From the NCBI GenBank assembly GCA_034401795.1, contig CM067369.1, forward strand, positions 186,796,742 to 186,860,741: a stretch of DNA of 64,000 bases. The letters are read 5' to 3'. Each line of letters starts with the position of its first letter. Within the stretch, counting starts at the first letter, position 1. The translations under genes were made by a program, and so were the position numbers. The notes under the pieces are model-generated. The model saw only the letters and a list, made by a program, of their open reading frames with translations, had not been told where the DNA came from and made no database searches. Below are positions 19,487 through 31,043 of the stretch, in pieces. Source of the DNA: Chaetoderma sp. LZ-2023a. Lineage: Eukaryota > Mollusca > Caudofoveata > Chaetodermatida > Chaetodermatidae.

Positions 19487-21522
19487 AGACCTGGTTGCCC
19501 GTCCTGCGGGAGGTTTCTGAAGAATAGATTCGTACCGCACTTGTGCTTCAGCTGCAGTCCCTGTGGACCGTTGCTGAAGTGCGATGTATGTAAGCAGTGG
19601 GGGGGGGAGATCTAATGTCTGATTTTCTCTCATTGCAGGCGAGGGAGAAGGTGATGGAGGAAGAGAGGAAGAAGAAGGAGGGTAGTAAGAAGGGTAAGAA
19701 GAAGGCCTCATCCGCGGTGGATATGGAGGCCTTCAGGTCCGAAATGTTGGGAGAGATGCAGAGGACAATAACGGAGTTGGTCCCAGAGTTGCTTCGCAGC
19801 ATGCTTCCTGGGCCAGCTCCTTTGTTGTCCTCGGCATCTGCTTCCGAGCAGGTGATCCCCGCCTCTGAATCCGGTCTCTTTAGGTCCGGTCCGTTTGTGG
19901 ATTCAGAGGTGGCCCCTTTGTTGGGGGCAGTCCAAGACCCTGGCAGCAGGCATGGCGCCGCGCCGAGGGGCCGTGGACAACGGTTGTTGCTGGGACCAGC
20001 GGTCTGCTCATCAGACCCCGGGTATCCGCGCGCCGAAGGTGTCAAGGCCTCCTATGGCACCTTTCCTGGCCAGTCCGGGTTAGCTCTCTTTGCTGACCCG
20101 GAGTCTAATCTTTCTGGCCAGGAGGAAGAGGATCTCCTGCTAGGGTCGCCTTCTGAGGACGTGGACATGGAATACGACGTCTGTGCACCCCTCGCGGGGA
20201 ATACAGGCGACGTGTTCCGTGGTTCTACTCTCGCAGGAGTAGATTCCACGGTCCAGAAGGTGTCCCTGGGCGGTGCTGTTGACCACGGATACCGCATACC
20301 TCGGCTTGCCGATGGTGTCGCTGGTGCTGGCCGGGGCCGCGGTAGGGCGGTGTTTACCCCACGCTCTGCCACGGCGCCTGCTCCTGGTCAAGCCGCGGAG
20401 TTCAGCATGCCTGCTCTCTCGGGCCCGCATGCTTTTCCGGGCTTGCCAGGGGTATCAGCTTATCCGCCGTCGACGTCAACTGCGGGTGCTCTGGAGGAAG
20501 ACGAAGGCCCTCGTCTAGTAGAGCGCTCGCAGTTAGCCACGGAGGAGGATTGGTCGGACGCTTGCCAGTGGCTGGTAAGTGTTCGGCCCGATCTACCCGT
20601 GGAGCTGCCGGCTAGCCAGCGTGACCATAGGCCGTGGTTAGCTGGTAGGCCGGCGGCTACCGCTATGCCATCTCTGCCGCTGGCTGAGCATGTCGTGGAC
20701 ATGTTCGAAGCGGCGGAGGCGTCCATTAAGGTTAATGGACGTCTCGCGAAGGCCCCTCGCGAGGTGGCGAAGCGTTGCCGCATCATGCCCCTGGACTACC
20801 AGCGGTACGGTGTGGTGCCAAAGCCAAGCGTGGATGATCGCGCGGCTTTAGGCGAAGATGCGCGGCCGGGCTCCCGTTCTGACATGGGAGTCTTGTGCTC
20901 GAACGCGTTGCGTTCGGCGAATGCCGCGCTGCGTGATGGGGAGGAGAGTGGGAGGGCGTCGATTGCCGCTCTGTCCCACGTCTCCCAGCTGCTACAGGGG
21001 GTGGTAGCGGCCTCCGCATCACGCCAGCCAAGCCCGGTAACAGTCCAGAGAGCCATCCAGGATGGTATCAACCTGGCTTTGGACTGTTTGACGCGGGCGG
21101 TGACCAGAAGTGTCCGGGCGAGGCGCACGTTTGCCCTTGACAATCTGTGCCCGTCCCAGGACCTGTATAATAGGCTGCTGCGGACGCCTATGACAGGTCC
21201 TGGTCTCTTTGGAGGTGAGGGATGCAGGCACCTCCAGGAGACGGTCACTCTGGTTAACAACCAGAGGGCGCTGCGTGAACAATTTGAGGTGCTCCGGCGG
21301 GAGCGTGTTCGCGCGGCACCCCCTGCGTATCGTCCTCTGCAGGCTCGAGGTGGTGCTGGCCAGGTCAGAGGCCAGCCACCGTCGCAACGTAGGCCTAGGC
21401 CACGTGCGATTCGGCCAGCAGCGAGGGGGCCGCAGGCTCCCCAGCCGCACCCAGCCAGACAGCCGCCCGCGCACCGTGGTGCGCGCGGCGCGCGGGGATC
21501 TGGTCGCGGCAATCGGGCCTGA
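19487..21522 (+). pseudogene. gag-like protein, exon 2, frameshifted (DIRS copy 3)
   Basis: Opens with the zinc-binding segment after TGTTTCAG at 19486. The G-run at 19599-19607 has nine G instead of seven, so the zinc-finger frame hits TAA at once. The rest of gag is open in another frame from about 19597 to 21522. The C-terminal tail lacks 12 nt present in other copies, in frame. Recoding at the G-run could in principle rejoin the two parts, but a mutation is the simpler reading. Confidence 0.75.
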
Positions 21523-23653
21523 TGGGCTGGTTACCGCGGTGGGAACCACTCCGGTGTTTCACGCCGAGAGGACAGTGCCACTCTTGCACTCCTTATGTCC
21601 ACCTCTATCCCTAGGTGGACCGGTGGGCGGCCGTTTGGCCGGCCACTTGCCAGAGTGGAAGCGGTTGACTCAGGACCGTTTAGTCTTGCGATGGCTTTCA
21701 GTCGGGTATCGTCCCGACTGGATGACAGGCCCGCCATCGCGACTGTCTCTCGCGCCGATCTGGACTCCGATTCCACGGGATCCGGATCAGAGGTTGTGTA
21801 TAGAGGAGGAAATAAGTTCCCTCATACTAAAAGAAGCCATTCAGCCGGCACAGAGGTGCCCGGGCTTCTATTCAACCCTCTTCTTAGTGAAGAAAAACAC
21901 CGGAGGGTGGAGGCCGATTCTCAACCTCAAGCCTTTGAACAAGTTCATAGAGACGCCCAGTTTCAAGATGGAGACTGTGCGCTCGGTATTGGCGGGGTTG
22001 GAGCGAGGAATGTGGACCGCTTCCATAGATTTGAAGGATGCGTATTTCCACATTCCCATAGAGAGGAGTTTCTGTCACTTCCTGCGATTCGCATTTCAGG
22101 GCAGGCAGTGGGAATTCAGGGTGTTACCGTTCGGGATTTCCACGGCTCCTCGGGTCTTCACCCGTGTGGTTCTCGCGATCACTGCATACCTCCGCAGGAG
22201 AAGCATAGCAGTCCACACGTACATAGACGACTGGCTGTTGAAAGCACACACCCGGGAATCGTTGTCAGCCAATCTGGAGATTGTTTTGAAAACTCTCTCG
22301 GACTTGGGCTGGATGATCAATTTCCCGAAATCAGAGCTAACTCCATCCCAGAAGTTTGTTTACCTGGGCATGTTCTTCGATCTGGAGATGGGGTATGTGT
22401 ACCCCACTCAGGAGAGGGTTCAAATACTCATCTCGGTAATACAGTCGGTGTGCGACAGTCGTCATGTCCTGGCACGGGTTTACTTCAGAATGCTGGGCTT
22501 GATGGTTTCTTTGGAACCAGTCATTCCACAGGCCGCCTTGCGCAGGCGCCCGATCCAGTTGTTTCTCATGACACAGTGGACCCAGAGTTCGGGTTCGCTG
22601 GACTCGAGTGTGTCAGTGTTGGCGCCTCTGGTTCACCACTTGCAATGGTGGTTAGCTACAGAGAATCTCTTGCCGGGGGTTTTGCTGACCCCTCCCCACC
22701 CTCAGGTGACTCTGTATACAGATGCATCGATGGAGGGGTGGGGAGCTTGTCTGGAAGAGTCCACAGTATCAGGGCTTTGGGATCTGGATCAGTCCGAGGA
22801 ACATATCAATCTACTAGAGCTAAGAGCAGTAGTCCTGGGCCTGGAACATTTCTTAAAGAATGTTCAGGGCAAGATTGTTCTGATTCGTTCAGACAACTCG
22901 ACAGTAGTGACTTACATAAACCGCCAGGGCGGAACGAAGTCGCCCAGTCTCTGTATGATGACATGGAAACTGCTTTGTTGGTGCCTGGATCATGGGATCA
23001 CCTTGAAAGCAGTTCATATTCCGGGGAGGTTAAATCTGCTAGCAGACTCATTGAGCCGAAGGATGAGTGTTTTACCCACGGAATGGCAACTAAATCAATG
23101 TGTGGCGGATCGTCTGTTCGACCATTGGGGGAAACCCAACATAGATTTGTTCGCAACGAAGAAGAATGCGAAGATGACGACGTACGTCTCTCCGATTCCA
23201 GACCCAAGCGCTTTCGCAACAGATGCGTTAGCTATCAGCTGGGAGGGAATGTATGCATACGCATTCCCCCCAGCAATCCTGATTCCAAAGGTGCTTCAGA
23301 GAATCAGGCAGCAGGAGTGCCAAGTGCTTCTGATCGCCCCGGATTGGCCAAGCCGATCGTGGTATACGGATCTGCTGGACCTTCTGGTCTGCAATCCGGT
23401 TCCGCTGCCTCTGATGGACGACCTTATCTTCCAGGGCAAGGCCCTTCACGACAATCCGTCAATGTTCCGATTGACTGCGTGGATGTTGTCAAGGAATCTA
23501 GAATTAAGGAGGGCTTTTCTGAGCAAGCGGCCATGTTTATGGCCAAAGCCAGGAGGGGGTCAACCTCCAGAGCATATAATTATAAAATCAACAGATTTGC
23601 AGAGTGGTGCTCAAAAAGATGTATTGATCCAATGGAATCATCTATTCAGGTAG
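21476..23653 (+). CDS. RT-RNase H polyprotein (DIRS copy 3)
   Basis: Open and equivalent to 46171-48360. It has FLVKKNTGGWRP in the RT fingers, YIDDWLLKA in the palm, YTDASMEGWGA, LLELRA, RSDNSTVV and LADSLSRR for RNase H, then the methyltransferase-like region. The frame is also open further upstream because the TGA that precedes RT in the other copies is CGA here. No ATG lies near the start, so I used the GTG that matches the other copies as a boundary, not as a proven start. Confidence 0.82.
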   Translation: MVRAARGDLVAAIGPDGLVTAVGTTPVFHAERTVPLLHSLCPPLSLGGPVGGRLAGHLPEWKRLTQDRLVLRWLSVGYRPDWMTGPPSRLSLAPIWTPIPRDPDQRLCIEEEISSLILKEAIQPAQRCPGFYSTLFLVKKNTGGWRPILNLKPLNKFIETPSFKMETVRSVLAGLERGMWTASIDLKDAYFHIPIERSFCHFLRFAFQGRQWEFRVLPFGISTAPRVFTRVVLAITAYLRRRSIAVHTYIDDWLLKAHTRESLSANLEIVLKTLSDLGWMINFPKSELTPSQKFVYLGMFFDLEMGYVYPTQERVQILISVIQSVCDSRHVLARVYFRMLGLMVSLEPVIPQAALRRRPIQLFLMTQWTQSSGSLDSSVSVLAPLVHHLQWWLATENLLPGVLLTPPHPQVTLYTDASMEGWGACLEESTVSGLWDLDQSEEHINLLELRAVVLGLEHFLKNVQGKIVLIRSDNSTVVTYINRQGGTKSPSLCMMTWKLLCWCLDHGITLKAVHIPGRLNLLADSLSRRMSVLPTEWQLNQCVADRLFDHWGKPNIDLFATKKNAKMTTYVSPIPDPSAFATDALAISWEGMYAYAFPPAILIPKVLQRIRQQECQVLLIAPDWPSRSWYTDLLDLLVCNPVPLPLMDDLIFQGKALHDNPSMFRLTAWMLSRNLELRRAFLSKRPCLWPKPGGGQPPEHIIIKSTDLQSGAQKDVLIQWNHLFR

Positions 23654-24490
23654 TGGCTGATTTCCTCTGTCACCTATATGATGCCTATAGCCTCAAGCCT
23701 AACTCTATTGCTGGTTATAAATCAGCTTTAATGACTTATCCCTTGCTTGGCTAATAGGGGAAGTGATGAAGTAAGTACATTAAATGTATTAATTAAAGGC
23801 ATGGGCAATCTAAGACCAAGGAATCCTCCACTGATTCCGTCTTGGAGTTTATCACTGGTGCTCCAGGTACTAGGTGATAAGCCTTTTGAACCACTTAGTT
23901 CCATTTCTATGAAAATGTTAACTCTTAAAACTGTATTTTTAATTGCTGCGGCCTCGGCGAGGCGTAGGAGTGAGATTCACGCCTTATCAGCCGAGGTTGA
24001 CCGTTTTGTGGTTACAGGGGAAGGCCTTAAGCTTCTACCTAGGATTAATTTCTTGTCTAAAAATCAGTCATTGAAATATCCAGGTCAGCCTATTTTTTTG
24101 CCATCTTTAACTAGATATGATCCTGGTTCTAAAGTATGGTGTCCCGTCCGGGGGCTCCTCCGGTACAGACAGCGTACTTCGGAGTGGCGTACCGACCTAT
24201 CAGCTTTATGGTTGTCATATATTGAACCCCATGGTAGGGCGTCTAAGGACACCATTTCTAGGTGGATTGTGGAATGTATTCAATTTTGTCACAAATCCGC
24301 CACCGGGCGACAGGTTGACGTGGCCAAGGCTCACAGTGTCCGCGGTGTCGTGGCATCCACTGCCCTGTTTAGTGGGGTCCCTGTGGATGATATTATGTCA
24401 GTGGCTCAGTGGCACTGTGAGTCAAGTTTTACAGACCATTACCTCCGTGACACCTCTAACCCTCTCGCCTTGTCGATTTTGAAACAATAA
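21595..24490 (+). pseudogene. Tyrosine recombinase, frameshifted (DIRS copy 3)
   Basis: The recombinase frame is open from 21595 to about 23735, where the other copies read GACTGTTATTCC and this one reads GACTTATCCC, a loss of two bases. It resumes in another frame to 24490 with ARRRSEI, HSVRG, QWHC and DHYL intact. The break is in the N-terminal DNA-binding domain, so the enzyme should be non-functional. Confidence 0.82.
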
Positions 24491-24623
24491 CCGCTTTATG
24501 TTTGTGAAGAGTGCTTCCGCATTGCTTATATACTTCGCCATTCAGCGACGGTGACAACCACTTGTCGGGACTGTATCATCCTTCTCTACTGGATTCATGA
24601 TGACAGCTTCCTAGTACAACAAG

Positions 24624-24718
24624 GTCAGTCTTGTTCATGTGTTGTTCATTGTTTTATATTGTCACGTTACCCAGTGTTATTAATATGGTGATGGTTTATG
24701 TGGGTTGTGGTTCTTTAG
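24624..24718 (+). other. Putative 3' intron of DIRS copy 3
   Basis: Donor AAG|GTCAGT. The acceptor region reads TTCTTTAGAG, so the exact 3' site may be 24718 or 24720. Confidence 0.45.
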
Positions 24719-25019
24719 AGAGAGTATACGAAAATGGAGCCTTTTCGTCTCTGTCCTATAGTACTTGGCACTAGTACGAAGAGAGCGTGTAGGACATTGA
24801 GGTCATTTAATCTTCCTCCCAAGGGTGGGGGGGGGGAGCACATATGACAAATCGGTCATCTCTCAGGCATCGGTTGTGTTATCCGATGGTTTATCAAATC
24901 CTGACTGTGTTTTCACACAGTTTCAGACGTCATAAGTGCCTTAAACGCTTGAAAGCGTATAGGGAAGAGCTGGTCTTTTGACCTCGCCTCCCTCCTGCCA
25001 GATTCACTTTCGAATTCTG

Positions 25020-25121
25020 GCAATATCAAAAGTATTAGGGAGGTAAGTATACTCTTGATGTGAAATAAACGAAATCTAGGATTTCTTTTTTCACGAGAGA
25101 GTTGATACTTACCTCCCTAGA
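25020..25121 (+). repeat. ICR of DIRS copy 3
   Basis: Same 102-nt structure as in copies 1 and 2. Confidence 0.87.
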
Positions 25122-25186
25122 TACGGACCCGGCCTCTCCGCCCCACAGAGGCTCGGTCTTCAGGCTCTTGGTAGTTGCATGTGTTA

Positions 25187-25402
25187 GCCAATAAATGAGC
25201 CAGAGGAAGTAGTAGTCGGCGCATGCGCGGTGGTGGGGCGAGCATCCGCCGGACTACCTCTGACTCCCTGCCCAGTAGGGGCACCTAACTGTTTTTAATC
25301 TGAGTGTTTTATTGAGTGAAAGCCGATATTTAGCAATATCAAAAGTATTAGGGAGGTAAGTATCAACTCTCTAGTGAAAAAAGAAATCCTAGATTTCGTT
25401 TA
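25187..25402 (+). repeat. Right inverted terminal repeat, DIRS copy 3
   Basis: 216 nt ending CGTTTA. One difference from the other copies in the tail is CTCTAGTGAAAA in place of CTCTCGTGAAAA. Confidence 0.92.
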
Positions 25403-25846
25403 GTTCCCACCTTCTTATCACCATGTCAGATTTTATTGCCAAACTAGATATTAAATTCCAATTAACAGATTAACCTTTCCAATACTGCAGAAATATTTAA
25501 GATATGTATTATGTGCTCTGACATCTATGCTCTTAAAAATATTTGAAATGTATTTGATTGAAATTTGTTGCTGCCTTTGGCAGCAATGAATGTTGTTGCT
25601 GCCTAAGGCAGCAATGCCTTTCAGTCAAATTATTCCAGCTCACCCTACCCCTGCTGCTAACTTGGTGATTCAGCCAGATGTGCATGTGTTAAATGGATTG
25701 TGTGGTGGTGGGGAAAAACCTGCTATAAAGACCACCTACCTGCCTTTAGAGACCATTTTCTTCAAATTGTATTTAAACCTCTAGTAAGCGTCTGACTGAG
25801 TTTTTGCAGACAACATATTCCAAAGGTTATATCTCTGAACGTGATA

Positions 25847-25927
25847 AATATTTTGAAAACAATTGGACTGAAAGTTGTTGGTGGCTAAGCCACCAACAAC
25901 TTTCAGTCCAATTGTTTTCAAAATATT
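25847..25927. repeat. Perfect palindrome, 40-bp arms with 1-nt centre
   Basis: The left arm begins AATATTTTGAAAACAATTGG and ends GTTGGTGGCT. The right arm is its exact reverse complement, with a single A between them. It is the best-preserved member of the hairpin repeat family. Confidence 0.92.
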
Positions 25928-26323
25928 CAACAAGTCAAGAGCTTTTGAAAATTGAAATTATTGGCTGCACTGGCTTGCAGCAGTGAGACAGTTAAGAAAC
26001 CAGCTGTTGTTAGCACTGATATTATCTATTTTCACTTAAACATTGTTCAAAATCACTAATGCAAAAAAAAACCAGTCCAGAGATTGTTGTCAATATCTCG
26101 AAAACTAAATCATTTGACTGAAAGTCATTGGAAGTGACACCGATAGATGTAAAACTTAAGTAAGATTAGTTTGATATGCCAATGTTCCAGGTGAGCGATA
26201 CAGGCCCATTGGGCCTCTTGAAATTGTATCACTGGAATGATAATAAGTCCAGTACATTTTAAATGTCTGGCTGCTGCAAGCCACCGGGCAATAATTTCAA
26301 CGGGCAATAGCTGTGAACCTACT

Positions 26324-26406
26324 GAATATTTTGAAACAATTTGACTGAGAGTTGTTGGTGACTTAGCCACCAACAGCTTTCAGTCATATTGTTTTAAAAG
26401 TATTCA
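26324..26406. repeat. Hairpin repeat
   Basis: Arms related to AATATTTTGAAACAATTTGA, centre GGTGACTTAGCCACC. Confidence 0.7.
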
Positions 26407-28544
26407 GCATGTCCAGAGTTAATACCCATGGTAAATGTAGTTTGCAGAAATTGAACAGCCAGACAATTAAAAACACTTATCTAGGTCTGCAGATTGCCAT
26501 TTTCCATGAGGGAATTTTCTTGATTAAATGTTACTATTAAATGACTAGTACGTAAATACTTCTCATCTATTCATAAAAGATACATACTTAGATAAATTTG
26601 AGATTATTTGTTAGTTTATGGACACTAACTAACGAAGACTGTAGCCGTCACTTGAGATAGATATTTGCTCACGCCATTATTTCAGCTTCTATTGTCTTCG
26701 CCTGTGCGCAATTGTTTGTATAAAACCATTCTCATAACGCTAATGCTAGTCATTCTTCTGCTGGCTTACACGGTTAGCACATAGAAGTGCGATAGTATAG
26801 TGGTATAGTTCAATACCAGTTGTGTATATTTCCTGTGGTGCAAGTAACAACAAATATATTTATAACAAGTTTACTGAAAACTGTTGCTGCCTATAGCAGC
26901 AACAGCTTTCCATCAACTTTCTGTCAATATAATCAGGTGATAATACAATTGTCATTAGATAAAGATTTAATAACAATTTTGCTGAAAATCGTCAATGCAA
27001 CAACTTTCAATCAAATTGTTCTCAAAATAAGATTGATCAATTTTTTAGGTGAAAATCTTAGATTTTATGAAAAATGTACCGGAAATTGTCAAATTGCTTC
27101 TCATTAGCATTCTGAAAGGATCCTGTGATGATGGGCTCCAGAATTTCCATTCAGAATTTTGATTCATCAAATTTAAAAAAATTTAAATCTTACATTTTAT
27201 TAACAATTTACCCGCAAATTGTCAAATTGCTTCTTCTTGGATAAAATGATCCTATGATCATAGGCGCCAGAATTTCCATTTAGAATTTTGCTTGAAGTTT
27301 TTCCATCTTGTTTAGTGTAAAGAATCATGTGTATTTAAATGCAATGTTTCAAATGCTAATGGTCCAGATGAGCTTCACAGGCTCTTGGGCCTCTTGTCCT
27401 ATTCTCTTAAAGTGCCGCCATTATTTAAATTTTAGCCAATCAAAATATTTAGCTCTGTGCCTCAGGTATGGATATAGCCGTAATTATATTTTGTAGTGTG
27501 GTGTTAAAACAACGATCCAGGGAAGCCACTGTTGTCGACTTATGCAACAAACCTTCCACTCAAATTAGTTTCCAGATGTTCAACAGGACAGTTTTTACAT
27601 CACATAGAATTTGCTGTATCTGGTCCTACATGATATCGCCTAACGATGGATACAAAATGGTGGCATCCACAAGCCAACTTTAATGCTAGGTTCAATAGCA
27701 AATTAGTGTCATATAAATGTAGCACATCTAAAAGTGAATAATAAGATATTTGGGATGAGTATCCATTATCCATGATAATGCAGGTTACAGGGCCAATCAT
27801 GGACTGTATTGACCAGGTATTGGTCCAGTACCAGTCAGGTAAGCTGCATTATCACGGTATTGTTCTGCACCTGAAAGTCAAATTATGCACTAGCTAGCTT
27901 ATGGAAGGTCTGATGTTGATTTTGAGGATCACTCTGCTTTAAAGTGAAATTGAAGAAACATCATCTAGAAAATACATGTAGATGACACATGTTTGGTCAG
28001 AACCTGATTGGTTAATTGTTCCAGCAGTCATCTTTTTAGAAATTGTCTTCATAAAAACAACTCTGGGTCTGACAAATTTGGATCGGAAATGACGATATTT
28101 ATACCTTTCTGGCCTGCTAAATACAAATCACTTGAATCTACGATAATTGGGATTGTTGTTTAAACAAAGCTATTTTGTCAGTATTTGTCTTGGATTTTCT
28201 GTTCTTGATTGGAGAAGTCGGGAAATATCATAAACTTTGCCATATATCGGCCTACTTTACACAGTCCCTCTTTATCATGCATTACATGACCTCATTCCGA
28301 CATGCCTTGTCAATCATTCTCTATGCTACCCTATTGTACATTATGACCTATCCTACCTGCCATGCCGTGCCTCTAGGTTCTTTTGCCCTACCGACAACCC
28401 TGCTTTATTCCTTCGTATCCTACACTACTGTACCCTCAAAGCATCCCCTATTGTGGCAGCTACAACTCTGTAAAACAATTTGCATTGAATAAATAAAGGT
28501 GCTATTTTTGGCATCATATTAATTGTCCATGATGACTTTTTCAG

Positions 28545-28587
28545 GCACTGACAAATGCTTTCTCAAAAACAGAAGAACCAGTTATTG
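28545..28587 (+). CDS. RPTP exon g: short juxtamembrane ectodomain exon
   Basis: Acceptor CTTTTTCAG and donor TTG|GTAAGT define 43 nt, entered in phase 0 and left in phase 1, coding ALTNAFSKTEEPVI. It is too short to recognise alone. It is accepted because it joins f and h in frame and has strong splice sites. It follows an 11.1-kb intron holding DIRS copy 3. Confidence 0.7.
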
Positions 28588-29241
28588 GTAAGTTAAATTG
28601 GTTCTACGCTTGCTATAAAATAAACCTTTGTGTTGACATTTTAAGTTTTGGCCACTCATACTGGGTAAGCTTATAAACTGTTTCTCAAACGATACAGGCT
28701 TGTGGATAAGAGATCTTTATTTTAATAAATAGTTATTATGTTGCATTATTAAATTGTTATGTTATCATTTTGAAATATTTTGTTAATGCTTTGAATAAAA
28801 TTTTTATACGTCACCTATCAGTGTTTCCAATCAGTAGAAGGGATCTATTTCTAGCTGTGCCCTAGCCATTTCTAGCTAACCTCTGCCAAATGTTTGCACA
28901 TGTTGGAATCAATTTATTACTTTGCTGCCAGTCAAAATAGTTTCAAAATATTCAACCAAATGTTTATTAAATTCTAAATTTACTAAAGCTATCCTATTTG
29001 TGACTTCAATTTTTGTGAAGGAATTGTCCGTCATTTTGATTGTAACATCAGCTAGCATATGACGTATTTTATTACTATGTCAGATAGATGAGTGACAGAT
29101 CTGATCGCTCTATTCTCACTAAGAGTAATAGTGGGCGGGGCTTCGACCACAAAAGTGGATCCATGAATTAGTGATCAGATTTAATCCTTTCACCAATGAT
29201 TTCCCCATATCGAATCTTCAAGGCAACCATACAGGAAAACA

Positions 29242-29320
29242 GTTGAATATTTTGAAATTAATTTGACTGGAAGCCATTGCTCAATGTCTTCCAGCCAAAT
29301 TAATTTCAAAATATTCAACA
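29242..29320. repeat. Common hairpin repeat
   Basis: Arms GTTGAATATTTTGAAATTAA and its exact inverse, with loop CCATTGCTCAATGT. Confidence 0.78.
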
Positions 29321-29671
29321 GATTAAGTTTTATATTGTAAAGAATATACTTTTTCAAGGATTTGTCAGTGAAAGGGTTAATCCTTTCTTCATTGAAATTC
29401 CATTTGCAGTCCAAGACAATGTTATCTTTCAAAAAGTCTACTATTACTAGGTTATCGAAACAGCTATTCCAAAAGATCAATTGGGATTGTCATGCATACA
29501 GGTGACTATTTCTTTAGACCACTGCTGATTCTAAAGCCTTTTTTTGAAAGGCTGCCATTAGCAGGTTAATGTTTCAATGGTAGAATTTTTTGAAATGTTA
29601 ATATGAGCCTCTAACACCTTTACTGGTCAAGATACTAGTCGTATGAAATATCCAATTGCAGGTGAACGGAA

Positions 29672-29940
29672 GGCTATTTTAAATACTACCACTGGAATGA
29701 CTGGCTCGATAGCAGACCCAGTCATTCCAGTTATAAATATTTTTTAAAAGTCTTTTGGTCTGCAAATGGACATTTTCTATGAGAGAATTAATCATTTCAA
29801 ACCAGATTTGACCATTAATCATTTAACCCTCAAATCTGTTCAACAAAATTGAAATTTTCTCATAGAAAACGTTCATTTGCATGCCACTCGAATGACTGAC
29901 TCGGTTACCGAACCAGTCATTACAGTGGTAGATTTTCAAA
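29672..29940. repeat. Two TGACTGG-type hairpins, ~140 bp apart
   Basis: The first (29672-29750) is built on CCACTGGAATGACTGGCTCG, the second (29881-29940) on AATGACTGACTCGGTTACCG. Both sit in the same AAATTTTCAAAA / TCTGCAAATGGACA context as the copy at 10934. Confidence 0.68.
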
Positions 29941-30289
29941 ATTGTGTTCTCTTGGCATGCAAATAGACACTGACTAAGCAAAAATTTAGATCTCTTGACC
30001 ATTATCTAGTTAAAGACCAAGCCTTCCAAAGATTACCTCTTCAGTGTTCAAAAGAAATATTCATTTGTCGGACAATAGAAAGTGTTTCGTAAATTCCATT
30101 GCTAAATTTACAAAAATATTATCTTGGCCTGAAAATGGAGATTAACTGAGCAACAATTTCAATTTTCTTGGTAAACTTGTTTAATTGATTTGAATTTAAT
30201 TTAGTTAGTTGAGCATGTTTAGCGCTTTGCAGTGCTGTTGACACAGGAGGGGTTAAACCAATATTTATTATCAGTGTAATCTTTTTCAG

Positions 30290-30401
30290 TGCACGCTGTG
30301 GCCTCACCAGACAAGGGCAGTAAAACTGGTGTGATCGTCGGTGTGCTTCTTGCTTTCTTATTTCTGCTCATCATCATCGCTATTCTCATCTTTATCTGGA
30401 G
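30290..30401 (+). CDS. RPTP exon h: transmembrane helix
   Basis: Acceptor CTTTTTCAG and donor GAG|GTATCT define 112 nt, entered in phase 1 and left in phase 2. After SPDKGSKTG comes a hydrophobic run of about 24 residues (VIVGVLLAFLFL onward), ended by Trp-Arg and, in exon i, RRR as the stop-transfer signal. This fixes the single-pass topology with the fibronectin repeats outside and the PTP domain inside. Confidence 0.87.
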
Positions 30402-30412
30402 GTATCTCTAAT

Positions 30413-30448
<36 letters not shown>

Positions 30449-30924
30449 GTAATAATAATTTTAATTTTAATAATAATTATAATAATTTTAATAATAATTT
30501 TAATAATAATAATAAAAATAATGACAACAACAACAACAACAACGATGATAAGTTCTCGAAAATAGGATATTCACCAGACCTAAGATGCTAGTTACCCACA
30601 GGATACCAATTAAATATCTTTAACCCTATAACCCTTGGTACAATGATTGCTACTGTGATTTTGATGTTAATCGGCAAGCTCATGGTGCCCAAACTATAGA
30701 AATTCTCTTTACAGATTATAACTTGAGCGCTTTTGAAAATATCTTCACAACCCTTGTTATACATGTAGTCTTTGTCTGCTTGATGAACCCTGTTTGGTTT
30801 TTGCATCAAAGGTTGCGGTCAGAGTGCCACAATTATTGAAAGTATCCATTAGACAACAGAATGTAGAAATTCTGGAGAGCCTAACTCAACCACCTCTCAT
30901 TTTTATCCTTGTTATATTTTTCAG
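30402..30924 (+). other. Host intron with a trinucleotide microsatellite
   Basis: A (AAT)n-rich tract at about 30412-30546 ends in CAACAACAACAACAACAA. The rest is featureless. Confidence 0.75.
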
Positions 30925-31043
30925 ACGGCGTATGATTTCACGAGAAAATGAAAAGAATATTAGTACTTTTATCTCTGTTCCTCAACCAACATTTTTACCA
31001 GAGACTGAGAATTCACCGCCTTCATCACCACTGGCCATGTGTG
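30925..31043 (+). CDS. RPTP exon i: cytoplasmic juxtamembrane region
   Basis: Acceptor TTTTTCAG and donor TGTG|GTAAGA define 119 nt, entered in phase 2 and left in phase 1. It begins with RRRMISREN right after the membrane helix and continues through a Ser/Pro-rich stretch (NSPPSSPLAMC). No enzyme motif is present, as expected for the linker before the PTP domain. DIRS copy 4 lies in the next intron. Confidence 0.8.

Larger units (their letters stand above)
18387..25402 (+). mobile_element. DIRS-type retrotransposon copy 3, full length (7016 bp)
   Basis: Complete element in sense orientation in the intron between host exons f and g. The empty paralogous site near 12246 shows a clean insertion with no target duplication. 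Two ORFs are broken: gag by a G-run of nine and YR by a 2-nt deletion. RT is open. It is more diverged from copies 2 and 5 than they are from each other. Confidence 0.95.
25403..28544 (+). other. Host intron with repeats
   Basis: No gene is seen. It starts with the right part of the duplicated repeat (to about 26225), including a nested palindrome at about 25555-25630 and the perfect palindrome at 25847-25927. A third hairpin lies at 26324-26406. Diverged 'GAATTTTGATTGG' units occur at about 26990-27300. The remainder, 27310-28540, is unique-looking AT-rich intron. Confidence 0.6.
28588..30289 (+). other. Host intron with hairpin repeats
   Basis: No gene is seen. It holds one hairpin arm near 28930-28955, a hairpin at 29242-29320, and two TGACTGG-type hairpins at 29672-29750 and 29881-29940. 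Confidence 0.6.

Noticed and set aside
26785-26830. tRNA-like A box (TAGTATAGTGGT) with a nearby TTCAATACC
   Set aside because: Spacing between the would-be A and B boxes is far too short and no cloverleaf can be drawn. At most a SINE fragment.
28175-28492. 105-codon ORF in the intron before exon g
   Set aside because: Composition follows the local CT-rich sequence, with no recognisable feature and another frame equally open.
30412-30546. Ile-rich 74-codon ORF
   Set aside because: It is the translation of an (AAT)n microsatellite that directly follows the transmembrane exon donor.
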